NCBI GenBank assembly: GCA_937950315.1
Contig: CALFDU010000007.1
Coordinates: 28,080 to 92,079, forward strand
Reading direction: 5' to 3'
DNA: 64,000 bases
DNA from: an uncultured Saprospiraceae bacterium
GTDB taxonomy: Bacteria > Bacteroidota > Bacteroidia > Chitinophagales > Saprospiraceae
In this document: in pieces, positions 28,303 to 38,599 of the stretch
How positions within the stretch are numbered: position 1 is the first letter of the stretch
Layout: each line of letters opens with the position of its first letter
Position numbers and translations under genes: made by a program
The notes under the pieces: model-generated
Databases searched by the model: none
What the model was told of the DNA's origin: nothing
What the model saw: only the letters and a program-made list of their open reading frames with translations

Positions 28303-29019
28303 ATGCCTCGTTGGATTGATGCCAAATTGATAAAAACAGTCGACAGATCAGATACAACCAAGAGCTTTTTTCTCGAGCTCAAGGGAGTTGATCTATTTGA
28401 GTTTTCAGCAGGTCAATTTATCACCCTTGATCTCCCTATCGGAGAAAAAAGACTTGACCGATGGAGGAGTTATTCCATCGCCAATCCACCAGATGGGTCA
28501 AATATTGTGGAATTGGTCATTGTTAAGGTGCCTTTCGGCAAAGCAACCACCTATTTATTTGAAAAGTGTGTTCCAGGCGATGTCTTTAAATTAAAAGGAC
28601 CAGGTGGTGTATTCTGCCTTCCAAAGGAGATCAAAAATGACTTGGTTTTTATCTGTACTGGTACAGGTGTTGCTCCTTTCAGAAGCATGACCTGGGATAT
28701 CAAAAACAACCAGAAAGCACACCAGAAAATTGACCTTATTTTCGGGACTAGGACGGCCTCTGGAATCTTATATCTTGAAGAATGGGAAGAGTTGAAGGAA
28801 AAGATGGAGAATTTTGACTTTTCTATCGCACTTTCTCGTGAAGAATATAAAGGCTATCAGGGCTATGTTCATACTATATATCAGGAAAAATTCAAAGAAG
28901 TAAAGGCCAATCGAACCTTCTTTTTGTGTGGTTGGCAGAATATGGTTGATGAGGCCAAAGCCAAGTTGCTTGAAATGGGTTATGTAGAAGATCAGATTGT
29001 CGAGGAGTTGTATGGCTAA
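28303..29019 (+). CDS. Ferredoxin/flavodoxin-NAD(P)+ reductase family protein
   Basis: 238-residue FAD/NAD(P)-dependent oxidoreductase. The FAD site motif is R55-S-Y57-S58 (in WRSYSIANPPDG). The nicotinamide site is GTGVAP at 120-125 within FICTGTGVAPFRSM. The C-terminal FLCGWQNMV block is typical of the ferredoxin reductase-like superfamily. There is no iron-sulphur or globin domain, so it would pass electrons between NAD(P)H and a separate carrier. Cytoplasmic, no signal peptide. Which carrier it serves is not visible from the neighbours. Confidence 0.88.
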   Translation: MPRWIDAKLIKTVDRSDTTKSFFLELKGVDLFEFSAGQFITLDLPIGEKRLDRWRSYSIANPPDGSNIVELVIVKVPFGKATTYLFEKCVPGDVFKLKGPGGVFCLPKEIKNDLVFICTGTGVAPFRSMTWDIKNNQKAHQKIDLIFGTRTASGILYLEEWEELKEKMENFDFSIALSREEYKGYQGYVHTIYQEKFKEVKANRTFFLCGWQNMVDEAKAKLLEMGYVEDQIVEELYG

Positions 29020-29240
29020 GACCACCTTTCCGATTGGTTTCTTCTAATAGAAAAGTAGAATATCTCACACTTATAAGTATTCAACTTAGTCTCTAAGTCC
29101 ACAACTTAAATGAAACAAACATAGCTTGTTAAATTGGAAAGCCTCAAATAACTAAAACTGAGGAATATTGCTGTCTGTCTGCCAAACTACGAAATCTGTC
29201 GTATTTTGTCGTTTTTCCCGTTCTGAGTCCTATATTTTAT

Positions 29241-29248
29241 TAATTTTG
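29241..29248 (+). promoter_or_regulatory. Putative -7 promoter element for the DUF2723-rpiB-M28 operon
   Basis: TAATTTTG matches TAnnTTTG, 36 bases before the ATG at 29285. It sits in a 265-base intergenic stretch in which I see no gene, terminator or other structure. No well-spaced -33 box. Confidence 0.4.
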
Positions 29249-29284
29249 TCGAGTAAATAGCTTTTTATCACCTCATTTCATAGG

Positions 29285-32200
29285 ATGAATTCATTTAATC
29301 AAGTAAAGAAAATTAGTAGTTGGGCTGTATTTATCATAGCAGCTGTTGTTTACTACTTTTCAGCGGAACGAACAGGAAGTCTCTGGGACTGTGGGGAGTT
29401 CATTTTAGGAGCTTATAAACTGGAGGTTGTTCACCCACCAGGGGCGCCTTTGTTTATGATCATAGGAAGACTATTTACATGGTTGGGATCTCTTCTTTCG
29501 GACGACCCAGCCAACATTGCGTTTGCAGTTAACTTGATGTCAAGTTTGGCTACTGCTTTTACCGCTTTTTTCGTTGCCCAGACTACCATGTTCTTTGGAA
29601 AGTTGACCATGATAGGCCGAGACAAGACGCCTTCAGGTGCAGAAAATATTGCATTGGGATTTGCTGGTCTTGCAGCGGGTTTAGCAACAGCGTTTTCATC
29701 TTCTATTTGGTTTTCAGCTGTTGAAGGAGAAGTATATGCCATGTCAACCATGTTTACTGCCATGACTTTCTGGGCTGCATCCAAATGGTACAGCATGCCT
29801 GATTCGGGAAAAACAGACAGATGGCTGGTTTTGGTATTATATATGGGTGGTTTATCAATCGGAGTTCACTTATTAAGTTTACTGACATTCCCGGCCATTG
29901 CATTGATGTACTATTTCAAAAAGTATGATAAGGTTACGATTCCAGGATTGGCAGCTTCATTTTTAAGTGGTGCAGCAATTGTATATTTTATTCAGAAAGT
30001 TGTCATTGTGGGAATACCGACGCTTTGGAAAAATCTAGAGTTGGCGGCAGTGAATGGAATGGGTATGCCTATACATTCTGGAATGGTACTAACCATATTG
30101 ATTTTAGGTGCTTTGGCTTTTACATTATTAAGAGCATCTCATGGAAAAAGTATTGTTGTACCTGCTGCGATATTGTTGGGCATTATGTTGTTCAATTTAT
30201 TCCCATATGACCTACCTGCTTTTTCAGGTTTCGGATCAAAATTAATCGGAATACTTGCTGCTGGTTCTCTTTTCTTATTAAAGAAAAATCTAAGGCTTCT
30301 AAATATACTTACTGTAGCTGCTATATTAATTTCAATTGGTTTTTCAACCATTGGAGTGATCGTCATCAGAGCGAATGCAGATACGCCGATCAACATGAAT
30401 GTGCCGAGTGATGCACTTAGGTTATTGCCTTACTTAAACAGAGAGCAGTACGGTGAAAGAGCATTGATCTACGGACCTACTTTTGATAAAGCTCCTTCTG
30501 ATCTGTCTAGAGTAGATAGATATGGTAGAGTTGGTGATAGATATGAAATCGTTGATGAGAAACTTGATTACGTCTATGCAGCAAAAGATAAAATGTTGTT
30601 GCCAAGAATTGGTCATTCAGATGGTCCAAGACCTGAGTTACACAAACAATGGTACAAGTCTATTTATGGAGAAGACTTGAGAGGCGAACCAGGATTTGGA
30701 TACAACTTAAGGTACATGATGAAGTACCAAGTTGGATGGATGTACTGGAGATATTTCTTTTGGAATTTTGCTGGAAAGCAAAATGGAAAACAAGGGTATT
30801 ATTCTTGGGATGTCAGTGATGGTAACTGGCTCAGTGGAATCAAACCATATGATGAAGCCAGGTTGCACAATATGAGTGCCTTAACAGACTCAATGAAAAA
30901 CAACAAAGCATTTAATAAATATTATATGCTACCAGTCATTTTTGGAATCTTCGGACTATTCTTCTTATTTACCAATAGTCCCAAAAACTTTTCCATATTG
31001 GCACTATTGTTCTTTATTACAGGACTAGGAATTATTCTCTATTCCAATCAGCCTCCAAACGAACCCCGTGAAAGAGATTATGTATTGGTGGGCTCCTTCT
31101 TCACCTATTGTATGTTTATCGGAATGGGTGTACTCGCCGTGTTCCAGATGCTAAGAAACATGGTTAAGTTGGATGGAAAAATGTCTGCTGTCATTGCGGG
31201 AGTTCTAATCATGATCGCTCCCCTATTGATGGGTTTCCAAAACTTTGATGACCATAGTAGAATGAAAAATTATGGTTCAAGAGATTACGCAGCCAACTTC
31301 CTAAACTCGGTAGATGAAAACAGTATCATCTTTACCTATGGTGACAATGATACCTACCCTCTTTGGTATGCACAAGAAGTAGAAAACATCAGAAGAGATG
31401 TAAGGGTGGTAAACCTTAGTTTGATTGCTGTAGATTGGTACATTGAAAAACTTAGAAATAAGGTCAATGATTCTGCTCCTATCAAACTTACTTTAGACAC
31501 AGAAGCTTATAGAGGTAAAAACAGAAACCAAGTTTTCTTCTTTAATCCGGAGAATAAAAATGACCAAGAGTTTAATACTCCTAGAAATGTGTTCAGGGAA
31601 TTGTCTTTCATTGGCAATCCAAAAAACAATATTCAAGGCCAGACCATCATGAGGTCAAGAAATATGATTTTACCTCTTGATGTAAACAAGATGGTATCCA
31701 ATGGTCTTTGGTCAAAAATAGATTCAAATACCATAGATCAGATTGCTTTCAAACTTCCAAAGAAAGGATATATCACCAAAGATGAATTGGCAGTAATGGA
31801 TTTGGTTTCTTCCAATATTCAAGAACGTGCCATCTACTTTGCTGTGACTTGTAACAATGAAAAATTGTTGGGACTGAATGATTACATGCAACTAGAAGGA
31901 TTGGCTCTTAGACTGATTCCTGAAAAGAATCAAGGAGCAAGAAATTTATCCATTTACGGAAGTGGAAAAGTGGCTGAAGAAAAGTTGTACAACAATGTCA
32001 TGAACAAGTGGGCATGGGGGAACTTTGACAAAGAAGAAACTTTTGTAGAGGACAGTTATGGTGCAGAGTTGCAAGCCATGCGTATAGTTATGATGCGAGC
32101 GGCCAACGAGTTTGCCAAAAAAGGTGATGATAAGAAGGCGGCAGATTTGGCTAAGAAATATTTTGAAGCTTTCCCGCATTTTAATTTCACCTATGATGAA

Positions 32201-32476
32201 AGTATCACTCCATTCTTAAATGTACTTGTAAGTACAGGAGAGTATGAAGAGGCCAAAAAACATACAAGGATTCTTGCCAATGAACTTGCTCAACGAATGG
32301 TCTTCTACGACTCACTCGATGAAAATGACTTCCAAAGTTTCAAACAAGATTTTCAATACGGCGTTGGTGGCATTAAAGATGTTATGGACGTTGCAAAAAA
32401 AGTTCAAGACCCTAGCTTCTTAGGAGAAATGAATGCCTTGGTGGGCCAGTTTGATATAAGAAGCATCAAAGACTAA
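29285..32476 (+). CDS. DUF2723 glycosyltransferase (GT117-type) membrane protein
   Basis: 1063 residues. The N-terminal half is a polytopic membrane region beginning VFIIAAVVYYFSAERTG with the DUF2723 signature LWDCGEFILGAYKLEVVHPP. It resembles the fold of protein O-mannosyltransferases (GT-C), with acidic residues in the first external loop. A second membrane block lies around residues 540-660, with NEPRERDYVLVGSFF. The C-terminal 400 residues are soluble, with TYGDNDTYPLWYAQEV and later helices of TPR type. The family is widespread in Bacteroidota and is presumed to transfer sugar from a polyprenyl carrier, perhaps onto secreted proteins; substrate unknown. Two bases separate it from rpiB. 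Confidence 0.9.
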   Translation: MNSFNQVKKISSWAVFIIAAVVYYFSAERTGSLWDCGEFILGAYKLEVVHPPGAPLFMIIGRLFTWLGSLLSDDPANIAFAVNLMSSLATAFTAFFVAQTTMFFGKLTMIGRDKTPSGAENIALGFAGLAAGLATAFSSSIWFSAVEGEVYAMSTMFTAMTFWAASKWYSMPDSGKTDRWLVLVLYMGGLSIGVHLLSLLTFPAIALMYYFKKYDKVTIPGLAASFLSGAAIVYFIQKVVIVGIPTLWKNLELAAVNGMGMPIHSGMVLTILILGALAFTLLRASHGKSIVVPAAILLGIMLFNLFPYDLPAFSGFGSKLIGILAAGSLFLLKKNLRLLNILTVAAILISIGFSTIGVIVIRANADTPINMNVPSDALRLLPYLNREQYGERALIYGPTFDKAPSDLSRVDRYGRVGDRYEIVDEKLDYVYAAKDKMLLPRIGHSDGPRPELHKQWYKSIYGEDLRGEPGFGYNLRYMMKYQVGWMYWRYFFWNFAGKQNGKQGYYSWDVSDGNWLSGIKPYDEARLHNMSALTDSMKNNKAFNKYYMLPVIFGIFGLFFLFTNSPKNFSILALLFFITGLGIILYSNQPPNEPRERDYVLVGSFFTYCMFIGMGVLAVFQMLRNMVKLDGKMSAVIAGVLIMIAPLLMGFQNFDDHSRMKNYGSRDYAANFLNSVDENSIIFTYGDNDTYPLWYAQEVENIRRDVRVVNLSLIAVDWYIEKLRNKVNDSAPIKLTLDTEAYRGKNRNQVFFFNPENKNDQEFNTPRNVFRELSFIGNPKNNIQGQTIMRSRNMILPLDVNKMVSNGLWSKIDSNTIDQIAFKLPKKGYITKDELAVMDLVSSNIQERAIYFAVTCNNEKLLGLNDYMQLEGLALRLIPEKNQGARNLSIYGSGKVAEEKLYNNVMNKWAWGNFDKEETFVEDSYGAELQAMRIVMMRAANEFAKKGDDKKAADLAKKYFEAFPHFNFTYDESITPFLNVLVSTGEYEEAKKHTRILANELAQRMVFYDSLDENDFQSFKQDFQYGVGGIKDVMDVAKKVQDPSFLGEMNALVGQFDIRSIKD

Positions 32477-32478
32477 AA

Positions 32479-32907
32479 ATGAAAATAGCTATAGGAGGGG
32501 ACCATGCAGGTTTCTCTTACAAAAAGGAAATAAAAAAATACTTGGAAGACAAGGGTCATGAGGTAAGTGATTACGGAACTGACTCCTTGGAATCTACCGA
32601 CTATCCTGATTATGCACATCCACTTTCTGAAAGCGTTGAGAACCAAAGCAATGAGCTAGGTGTTCTTATATGTGGATCAGGAAATGGAGTATGTATGACA
32701 GCCAACAAACACCAAAAAGTGCGTGCTGCACTATGCTGGAATACACAAATCGCATTCCTTTCTCGTTTGCACAATGATGCCAATGTTATCTGCATTCCAG
32801 CAAGATTTGTTGCATTAGAATTGGCCTATGAAATGGTTGACATGTTTTTAGATACAAAGTTTGAAGCAGGTCGTCATGAAAGAAGGGTAAACAAAATATG
32901 CTTATAA
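32479..32907 (+). CDS. rpiB: Ribose-5-phosphate isomerase B
   Basis: Interconverts ribose 5-phosphate and ribulose 5-phosphate in the pentose phosphate pathway. 142 residues, normal length. Typical features: IAIGGDHAGFSYKKEI at the N-terminus, DYGTDS, and the catalytic Cys65 in ICGSGNGVCM. The His/Arg phosphate ligands are near the C-terminus (GRHERRV). It lies in an operon between the DUF2723 gene (2-base gap) and the M28 peptidase (9-base gap), genes with no obvious metabolic link. Confidence 0.97.
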   Translation: MKIAIGGDHAGFSYKKEIKKYLEDKGHEVSDYGTDSLESTDYPDYAHPLSESVENQSNELGVLICGSGNGVCMTANKHQKVRAALCWNTQIAFLSRLHNDANVICIPARFVALELAYEMVDMFLDTKFEAGRHERRVNKICL

Positions 32908-32916
32908 AATAAACAC

Positions 32917-34530
32917 ATGAAATACCTCTCCCTAATTGTAATTTGTCTTTTGACAATCAACACTAACTATGCTCAATATGTTAGTCATATTCAAGAACCA
33001 GATACGACCAAGGCCCTCTTGAATGACATGAACGATCCAAGAATAAAATTTGCGAATTCCATCACTGGAGAAGACATCAAAGCGCACTTAAGTGTGATCG
33101 CTTCAGATGAATATGAAGGAAGAGAAACAGGAGAAAAAGGTAACGATATGGCCGCAGATTATATCGCTGCTCAATTTAAAAAAATGGGTCTTGCAACTAC
33201 TGAAGGATCGTATTTTCAACCGGTCGTATTTTCGTCAACGGGATGGAATGATACAGAGATTTATGTCAACGGCGAGCGATTCAAACATCTATGGGATTAT
33301 CTAGCATATCCTGTTTCATATGAAAACATGCAAGACTTTTCATCAGAAGAAGTCATGTTTATGGGATATGGAATTGATGATTCAAGATATTCTGACTACG
33401 CAGGAAAATCTGTACAAGGAAAAGTAGTAATGATTTATTTGGGCGAACCAATGATCAATGAAACGACATCAAGACTAACAGGAACTGCAGAATTATCCGA
33501 TTGGTCCACCTCTGTTGATAAAAAATTGGCTGTAGCAAAAGCAAAAGGAGCCAAGCTGGTTTTGTTGGTTTCTAATGACCTGAAAGGTTTCTTAATGGAA
33601 AACAGAAAATACCTTTTGGGTGGTTCGCTTCAGCTTGGAGATAAAAGAGAAGAAATGGGAAGAATGCCAGCACATGCCTATGTCTCGACTACACTTGCTG
33701 AAGCCATCATAGGATCTAAAAAAGCTAAAGTAACCAAGGTTGTTAAAAAAATTGCCAAGAAAGGAAAAAGCAAAGGAGTTAAGCTAAAAACAGATTTCAA
33801 AGGTGAATTTGATAATTACTTAAACTTACTGGAAGGAAGAAATGTGCTTGGGTTTATAGAGGGCTCAGATTTAAAAGAAGAAGTCATTGTTGTCTCTGCA
33901 CACTACGATCATTTAGGCAAAAGAGGAAATGATATTTTCAATGGAGCAGATGACAATGGATCTGGAACAAGTACTGTACTAGATATTGCTCAAGCTTTTA
34001 AGCTTGCAAAAGAGGCTGGTAATGGACCAAGAAGAAGCCTCCTCTTCTTATTGGTAACTGGAGAGGAAAAAGGATTGTTGGGGTCACAATGGTACGCAGA
34101 AAACCCAACCGTTCCTATCGAAAACATTGTAGCGGATGTAAATGTAGATATGATAGGAAGAATCGATGATGAACACACTGATGGCAATTATGTATATGTA
34201 ATTGGTTCAGATAGATTGAGTACAGATCTTCATAAAATCAATGAAGAAGCCAACAACAATTACACACAAATGGCATTGGATTATACTTACAATTCTGAAG
34301 AGGATCCAAACAGATATTACTATCGTTCTGATCATTATAACTTTGCCGTAAGAGGGATTCCTGCCATTTTCTTTTTCAGTGGAGTACACAAAGATTATCA
34401 CAGACCAAGTGATACTATTGAGAAAATATTATTTGATAAAGTTGAAAAAACAGGGCGTTTGATATTCCACACTACTTGGGAATTGGCCAACAGAGATGAA
34501 AGAATCATTGTTGATGGTATTCAACCATAA
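32917..34530 (+). CDS. Secreted M28-family zinc peptidase with PA domain
   Basis: 537 residues with a signal peptide ending in NYAQ. The N-terminal region includes a PA-type insert (about 145-290; VMIYLGEP). The C-terminal M28 domain has the two-zinc ligands in order: AHYDHLG (~328), GADDNGSG (~344), TGEEKGLLGS (~381, general base Glu and Glu ligand), DMIGRID (~410) and HKDYHRPSD (~492). Such enzymes are aminopeptidases or carboxypeptidases acting on peptides in the periplasm or outside. There is no T9SS sorting domain, so the periplasm is likely. Last gene of its operon, followed by a strong terminator. Confidence 0.93.
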   Translation: MKYLSLIVICLLTINTNYAQYVSHIQEPDTTKALLNDMNDPRIKFANSITGEDIKAHLSVIASDEYEGRETGEKGNDMAADYIAAQFKKMGLATTEGSYFQPVVFSSTGWNDTEIYVNGERFKHLWDYLAYPVSYENMQDFSSEEVMFMGYGIDDSRYSDYAGKSVQGKVVMIYLGEPMINETTSRLTGTAELSDWSTSVDKKLAVAKAKGAKLVLLVSNDLKGFLMENRKYLLGGSLQLGDKREEMGRMPAHAYVSTTLAEAIIGSKKAKVTKVVKKIAKKGKSKGVKLKTDFKGEFDNYLNLLEGRNVLGFIEGSDLKEEVIVVSAHYDHLGKRGNDIFNGADDNGSGTSTVLDIAQAFKLAKEAGNGPRRSLLFLLVTGEEKGLLGSQWYAENPTVPIENIVADVNVDMIGRIDDEHTDGNYVYVIGSDRLSTDLHKINEEANNNYTQMALDYTYNSEEDPNRYYYRSDHYNFAVRGIPAIFFFSGVHKDYHRPSDTIEKILFDKVEKTGRLIFHTTWELANRDERIIVDGIQP

Positions 34531-34547
34531 TAGAGAAAAATAACAAT

Positions 34548-34583
34548 AAAAAAGGCGCCTGGAGTAATTTAGGTGCCTTTTTT
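34548..34583 (+). terminator. Strong rho-independent terminator after the M28 peptidase gene
   Basis: A 12-13 bp stem (A-tract plus GGCGCCT pairing AGGTGCC plus T-tract, one G-U pair) with a 10-base loop, followed by a run of T. A-rich and T-rich flanks would let it work in both directions. Confidence 0.85.
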
Positions 34584-34751
34584 ATTTGAATTGCACCAAT
34601 GAACCAAAAATCTATTTCTATGTTTTACCTATGACTTTCTTATCGAGAATAAGGATTATTCAAACACATACACGTAAGCAAATTCTTTTATTTTGAAAAT
34701 GCCTTCAAGATTAATTCTTTCCTATCTTTAAGTAACTTTAAAACACCTTCA

Positions 34752-35438
34752 ATGAATGCTATAGTTATCGACGACAATCCAATGCATCAGCTCGAATTAG
34801 AAGTATTACTCGATCAAAATAGCCTAGATGTTATTGGGAAATTTGATAATTGTGAGGATGCTGATGAATTTATTTCTTCCAATAATGTTGACTTAATTAT
34901 TCTTGACTTGTTTATCCAAAATGTCAATGAAGGAATCCAGTTTGCCAAAAAAATCTACGATAAAAAAATTCCTTATATCGTATGTACGAGTTTTCCATAC
35001 AAAGAGTTACCCCAAGAACTAATCAAATTAAAAGCAAACGGAATTTTAGTAAAACCCATAAATGAGCATTTGTTTTCTTTTGAAATAGAAAAAATAAAAG
35101 CAAAAAATGTAGATGCCGAATTAAAGGAAAATTATATAGTAATAAAAGAGAAAAAGAGTTTTCTCAAGTTATCATACAATGAAATTTCTCATCTTATAGT
35201 TGAAGGAAATTACTCTGTGATCTTTACCAAGGATAGAAGGTATGTCTTAAAAAAGTCACTCAGAAAAATATCATCAGATTTACCAGCAAATACCTTTGTT
35301 CAGATCAACCGGAGTACAATTGTAAACATCAACTCCATCAAGCAAGCCAATTTAATTAGAAATAAAATCTCATTAAATATTGGTACTGATTTCCCAGTTG
35401 GACAAAAGTTTCTCAAACCACTTAAAGTAATCCTGTAG
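34752..35438 (+). CDS. LytTR-family response regulator
   Basis: 228 residues. The N-terminal receiver domain has Asp7-Asp8, phosphoacceptor Asp52 (in DLIILDLF), Thr79 and Lys101 (in GILVKP). The C-terminal LytTR DNA-binding domain (about 125-228) contains VEGNYSVIFTKDRRYVLKKSL and VQINRSTIVNINSI. It probably binds direct-repeat promoter sites as a dimer once phosphorylated. The adjacent sensor kinase gene is convergent, ending 5 bases away, which is unusual for a cognate pair but suggests a partnership. Confidence 0.93.
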   Translation: MNAIVIDDNPMHQLELEVLLDQNSLDVIGKFDNCEDADEFISSNNVDLIILDLFIQNVNEGIQFAKKIYDKKIPYIVCTSFPYKELPQELIKLKANGILVKPINEHLFSFEIEKIKAKNVDAELKENYIVIKEKKSFLKLSYNEISHLIVEGNYSVIFTKDRRYVLKKSLRKISSDLPANTFVQINRSTIVNINSIKQANLIRNKISLNIGTDFPVGQKFLKPLKVIL

Positions 35439-35443
35439 TTTTA

Positions 35444-38400
35444 CTACTTTGGCATGTAGAAGTTAAAATAAGTTTTACCAGCTACATTTGCTTTCAACTC
35501 AATTTTAGAATTAGCCAACTCAGCAAGTTCTTCTGTTATTTTAAGGCCCATACCTGTCGAGTGAATTTTATTTATTTGTTCCTCTTGGTTATGAACATTT
35601 TTCACCGTTACAATTAAGTGTGTATTTATTGATTTACAAGAAATTTCTATAGGCTTATTCGTTGCTGAATATTTTACTGCATTCTGAATTGCATTTCGCA
35701 ATACCGTTTGAAAAACAGCTTTATCAAAGTTTATTTCTGTTTCCTTTTGAACATAATTCACAATATCAACCCCAAGATCTTGAGCATCAGAAGCATACAG
35801 TTCGATGAGAAGAACTAGTTCTGAATGGATGTCAATTTTGGTTTTTAAAATTTGTAATTCATTTGTTTCCTTTGAGGCCCAAAACAAAATATTAGATAGG
35901 TTGTCATTCAAAGCGTTTAATCGACTTTCTGTATCAAGCGCCAAATCATGAAATTCATCCATTCTATTATTCTTTTCTAGGAATCTCAGCTTTTTTGTAA
36001 TGTTACTTAAAGAAGAAATTGGTGCTCTTAAATCGTGTGAAAGTATAGTAAATAGTTTTTGTCTTTTGGTATTTGCTTCTTGAAGATCCCTTGTCCTGTT
36101 ATCAATCTCCAATTCTAGCTTTTTATTTCGCCTTTGTATTACTCTTAATCGTAAAATTATAAAAGCCCAACCAAGGCCAAGAAGAATGAATGTAGATAGT
36201 ATCCAAAACCAATTGGTTTTATGAAACGGTTTTTGTACATGAACATTGATCGATAAAATATCAGATATATTCTTGGGTTGATTTACATTGGCTTGAACTT
36301 CTAGGACGTTGTTTCCGTATGGCAGAGTAAACAAATTAATCTTATTTGAATTCATTTTATTCCATTTCCCGTTTTGAGAATTTAACCTAAAATAAAAACT
36401 ATTTAAATCAGAATTAATGGTAGGATTTAGGCCAAAGCCAAGTTCCAAGGAACTCTTATCTGAATCAAGGTGAATGCTTTTTTCACGTAATACATCTGCA
36501 GATAAAATCTGCTCTTGGTTCTGCTTGTTTATTTCATTGCCGTATAATAAGTTAATTTTATGGACTTGTTTTTCCCCTGTAGAAATACTGTCAGGATTAA
36601 ACATTGTATATCCATTTAGGCTCGCAAGAATGATTTCAGACTGACTTTTATTCTCGCTGAAACCATAAAGGTTAAATTCATTGTTGGAGACACCATCTTC
36701 TTCAGAAAAAACAAAAAATCGATTTTGGGTTTTATCAAAACAATGCAAATATTTATTCGTCGGAAACCACAAACGATTTAATTTGTCTTCAAAAATCGAA
36801 TGAATGCTTTGGTTTTCAAGTCCATCCTCAATTCCATATCGTTTTATTGTTCCATTTACTGTATTCCATTTCAATAAGCCTTCATGCTTTGTACCAACCC
36901 AAATAATATCCTTATTGGTTTTATCAATATGCATACAAGCTACTCCAACATTTGGGAATTCGTCAAAAATAGGATCTCTATAGATTTCTCCACTGCCAAC
37001 ATTATAGCTCAACAACCCATTCAAGGTGCCAATCCAAATATTTTCAACACCACTAAATATATTCACGATCTCAACAACAGAATCATTCGTATAGCCCTTC
37101 CAGTTTAAATCCTCCTTTAGGTTTTCTTCCTCAATGAAAAACAACTGGTTATTAGAATGCGTAAATATTTTTTGTGAATCATCTGATTGCGCCATTCCAA
37201 TCAAATGAATATTTTCAAATTTTCCTTCAACTGGAAAAACGACCTCTTGTTTTTTGAAATCAATCAACCTCAAACCGTATTTAATCCAACCAGTTGACCA
37301 TATTTTATGACTGTTGTCTCTTTCTTGGTAATATGTAATTACTCCATTAAATTTTTGGTCTTCACTAATAAAGTTGGTATCGTATTTCCCGCTTGGACTT
37401 ACGATCACCTCTTCTTCATTGGCTTTGTATAATAAAAGATCTTCTGAAAATATACCTTTACGCGTTGCATTAAGCTGATGGTCATCATAAGCAAATACTT
37501 TAAAGCTTGTTTTTGTTGGCCTTATGATTAACAATCCATTATCTGTTGCTGCATAAGCAATATCATCCTTGATAGCGTAATCAATTATTTTCAAGGTCTG
37601 CATCCCTATTTTTAAAAAAAGATCATTTGGCTTTTGACTTATTAATTTTTCAACTGAAAATTCATTTTGATTTTTAATATTTTCGCTCTGAGTAAAATAC
37701 TGTAATTCCAATTCTTTAAGATCCACCTTAGAACCTTCTGGATAATTGTATAAATTATAATGATGATACTTTTCAAGGTTGAATCGATCTGTTCCATATA
37801 TTCTTAAAAATATATTCCCAAAATCATCGGTGTCCCATCCACTATAATAATTGTAAAAGTCAGAAATTAAAATATCTGAACTTCCAGTATTTAGATCTAA
37901 CATTACTAGCGATCCATCTTTAATAAATAAGATTTGACTTGATTTATTAAGTCCAATGATATTAATGGAAGAAGGTAATGTGCTTTCAGAAATTTGTTTT
38001 TGCTCTACAAGATCCATCATACGATTCGATTGATCAACAACAATCAATCGACCATTTCTCTCACAGAAATATTTTACATATTCAACTTCAGATTCTGTAA
38101 AACGTTCCTTAAAATCAATGGGTATATTTTTTTTGAAATCAAATATGAAAACATTGATTTTTGGATATGAAAGATTCGCATCCTTTTTGTAATCCAGTTG
38201 AAAAACATAGAGTTCGTCCTTGTAGTAATGAAGACCAACAATAATACCTTTGGTTAGAACAGAATTGGAATAATCATACCTTTCAAAATCAAATCCATTG
38301 TATTTTAAAAGTTCATTCTTAGAACTTGTCCAGATTTGCCCAAGATTATCAACAGCAATTTGTCTACAAAATCTAACCGGAAATCCATCTTCAATAGTGA

Positions 38401-38512
38401 TATGATCTACTTCAAATATTTCATTTTGTCCATAGATCTGTAAGCTCAGAAATAAACCTAATAATGTTATAATTACTCTACTTGAAATATTTGTAGTCAA
38501 CAAGGGTGGCAA
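35444..38512 (-). CDS. Sensor histidine kinase with periplasmic two-component propeller
   Basis: 1022 residues: signal peptide (1-29, ending IYGQ), a periplasmic region of Reg_prop-type beta-propeller repeats (such as QIWTSSKNELLKYNGFDFERY and NRLWFPTNK), and a Y_Y_Y-like domain near 680-760. One membrane helix follows near 770 (NWFWILSTFILLGLGWAFIIL), then a coiled coil and HisKA with His in LSHDLRAPISS (~825). The HATPase domain has N-box RNAIQNAVKYS and G-box GMGLKI. The usual DxGxG nucleotide-binding motif is replaced by a segment reading VKNVHNQEEQ, so ATP binding may be altered. Unlike the hybrid systems of Bacteroides it has no fused receiver or AraC domain. It likely senses an extracellular ligand and signals to the LytTR regulator next door. 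Confidence 0.9.
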   Translation of the reverse strand: MPPLLTTNISSRVIITLLGLFLSLQIYGQNEIFEVDHITIEDGFPVRFCRQIAVDNLGQIWTSSKNELLKYNGFDFERYDYSNSVLTKGIIVGLHYYKDELYVFQLDYKKDANLSYPKINVFIFDFKKNIPIDFKERFTESEVEYVKYFCERNGRLIVVDQSNRMMDLVEQKQISESTLPSSINIIGLNKSSQILFIKDGSLVMLDLNTGSSDILISDFYNYYSGWDTDDFGNIFLRIYGTDRFNLEKYHHYNLYNYPEGSKVDLKELELQYFTQSENIKNQNEFSVEKLISQKPNDLFLKIGMQTLKIIDYAIKDDIAYAATDNGLLIIRPTKTSFKVFAYDDHQLNATRKGIFSEDLLLYKANEEEVIVSPSGKYDTNFISEDQKFNGVITYYQERDNSHKIWSTGWIKYGLRLIDFKKQEVVFPVEGKFENIHLIGMAQSDDSQKIFTHSNNQLFFIEEENLKEDLNWKGYTNDSVVEIVNIFSGVENIWIGTLNGLLSYNVGSGEIYRDPIFDEFPNVGVACMHIDKTNKDIIWVGTKHEGLLKWNTVNGTIKRYGIEDGLENQSIHSIFEDKLNRLWFPTNKYLHCFDKTQNRFFVFSEEDGVSNNEFNLYGFSENKSQSEIILASLNGYTMFNPDSISTGEKQVHKINLLYGNEINKQNQEQILSADVLREKSIHLDSDKSSLELGFGLNPTINSDLNSFYFRLNSQNGKWNKMNSNKINLFTLPYGNNVLEVQANVNQPKNISDILSINVHVQKPFHKTNWFWILSTFILLGLGWAFIILRLRVIQRRNKKLELEIDNRTRDLQEANTKRQKLFTILSHDLRAPISSLSNITKKLRFLEKNNRMDEFHDLALDTESRLNALNDNLSNILFWASKETNELQILKTKIDIHSELVLLIELYASDAQDLGVDIVNYVQKETEINFDKAVFQTVLRNAIQNAVKYSATNKPIEISCKSINTHLIVTVKNVHNQEEQINKIHSTGMGLKITEELAELANSKIELKANVAGKTYFNFYMPK

Positions 38513-38599
38513 GTTTCATCAATGTTAGGAAATATATATATAATTCACTTCCTAATTATCAGAATCGTTTACAGACGCTCCGTAAAAGGTGATGAACAT

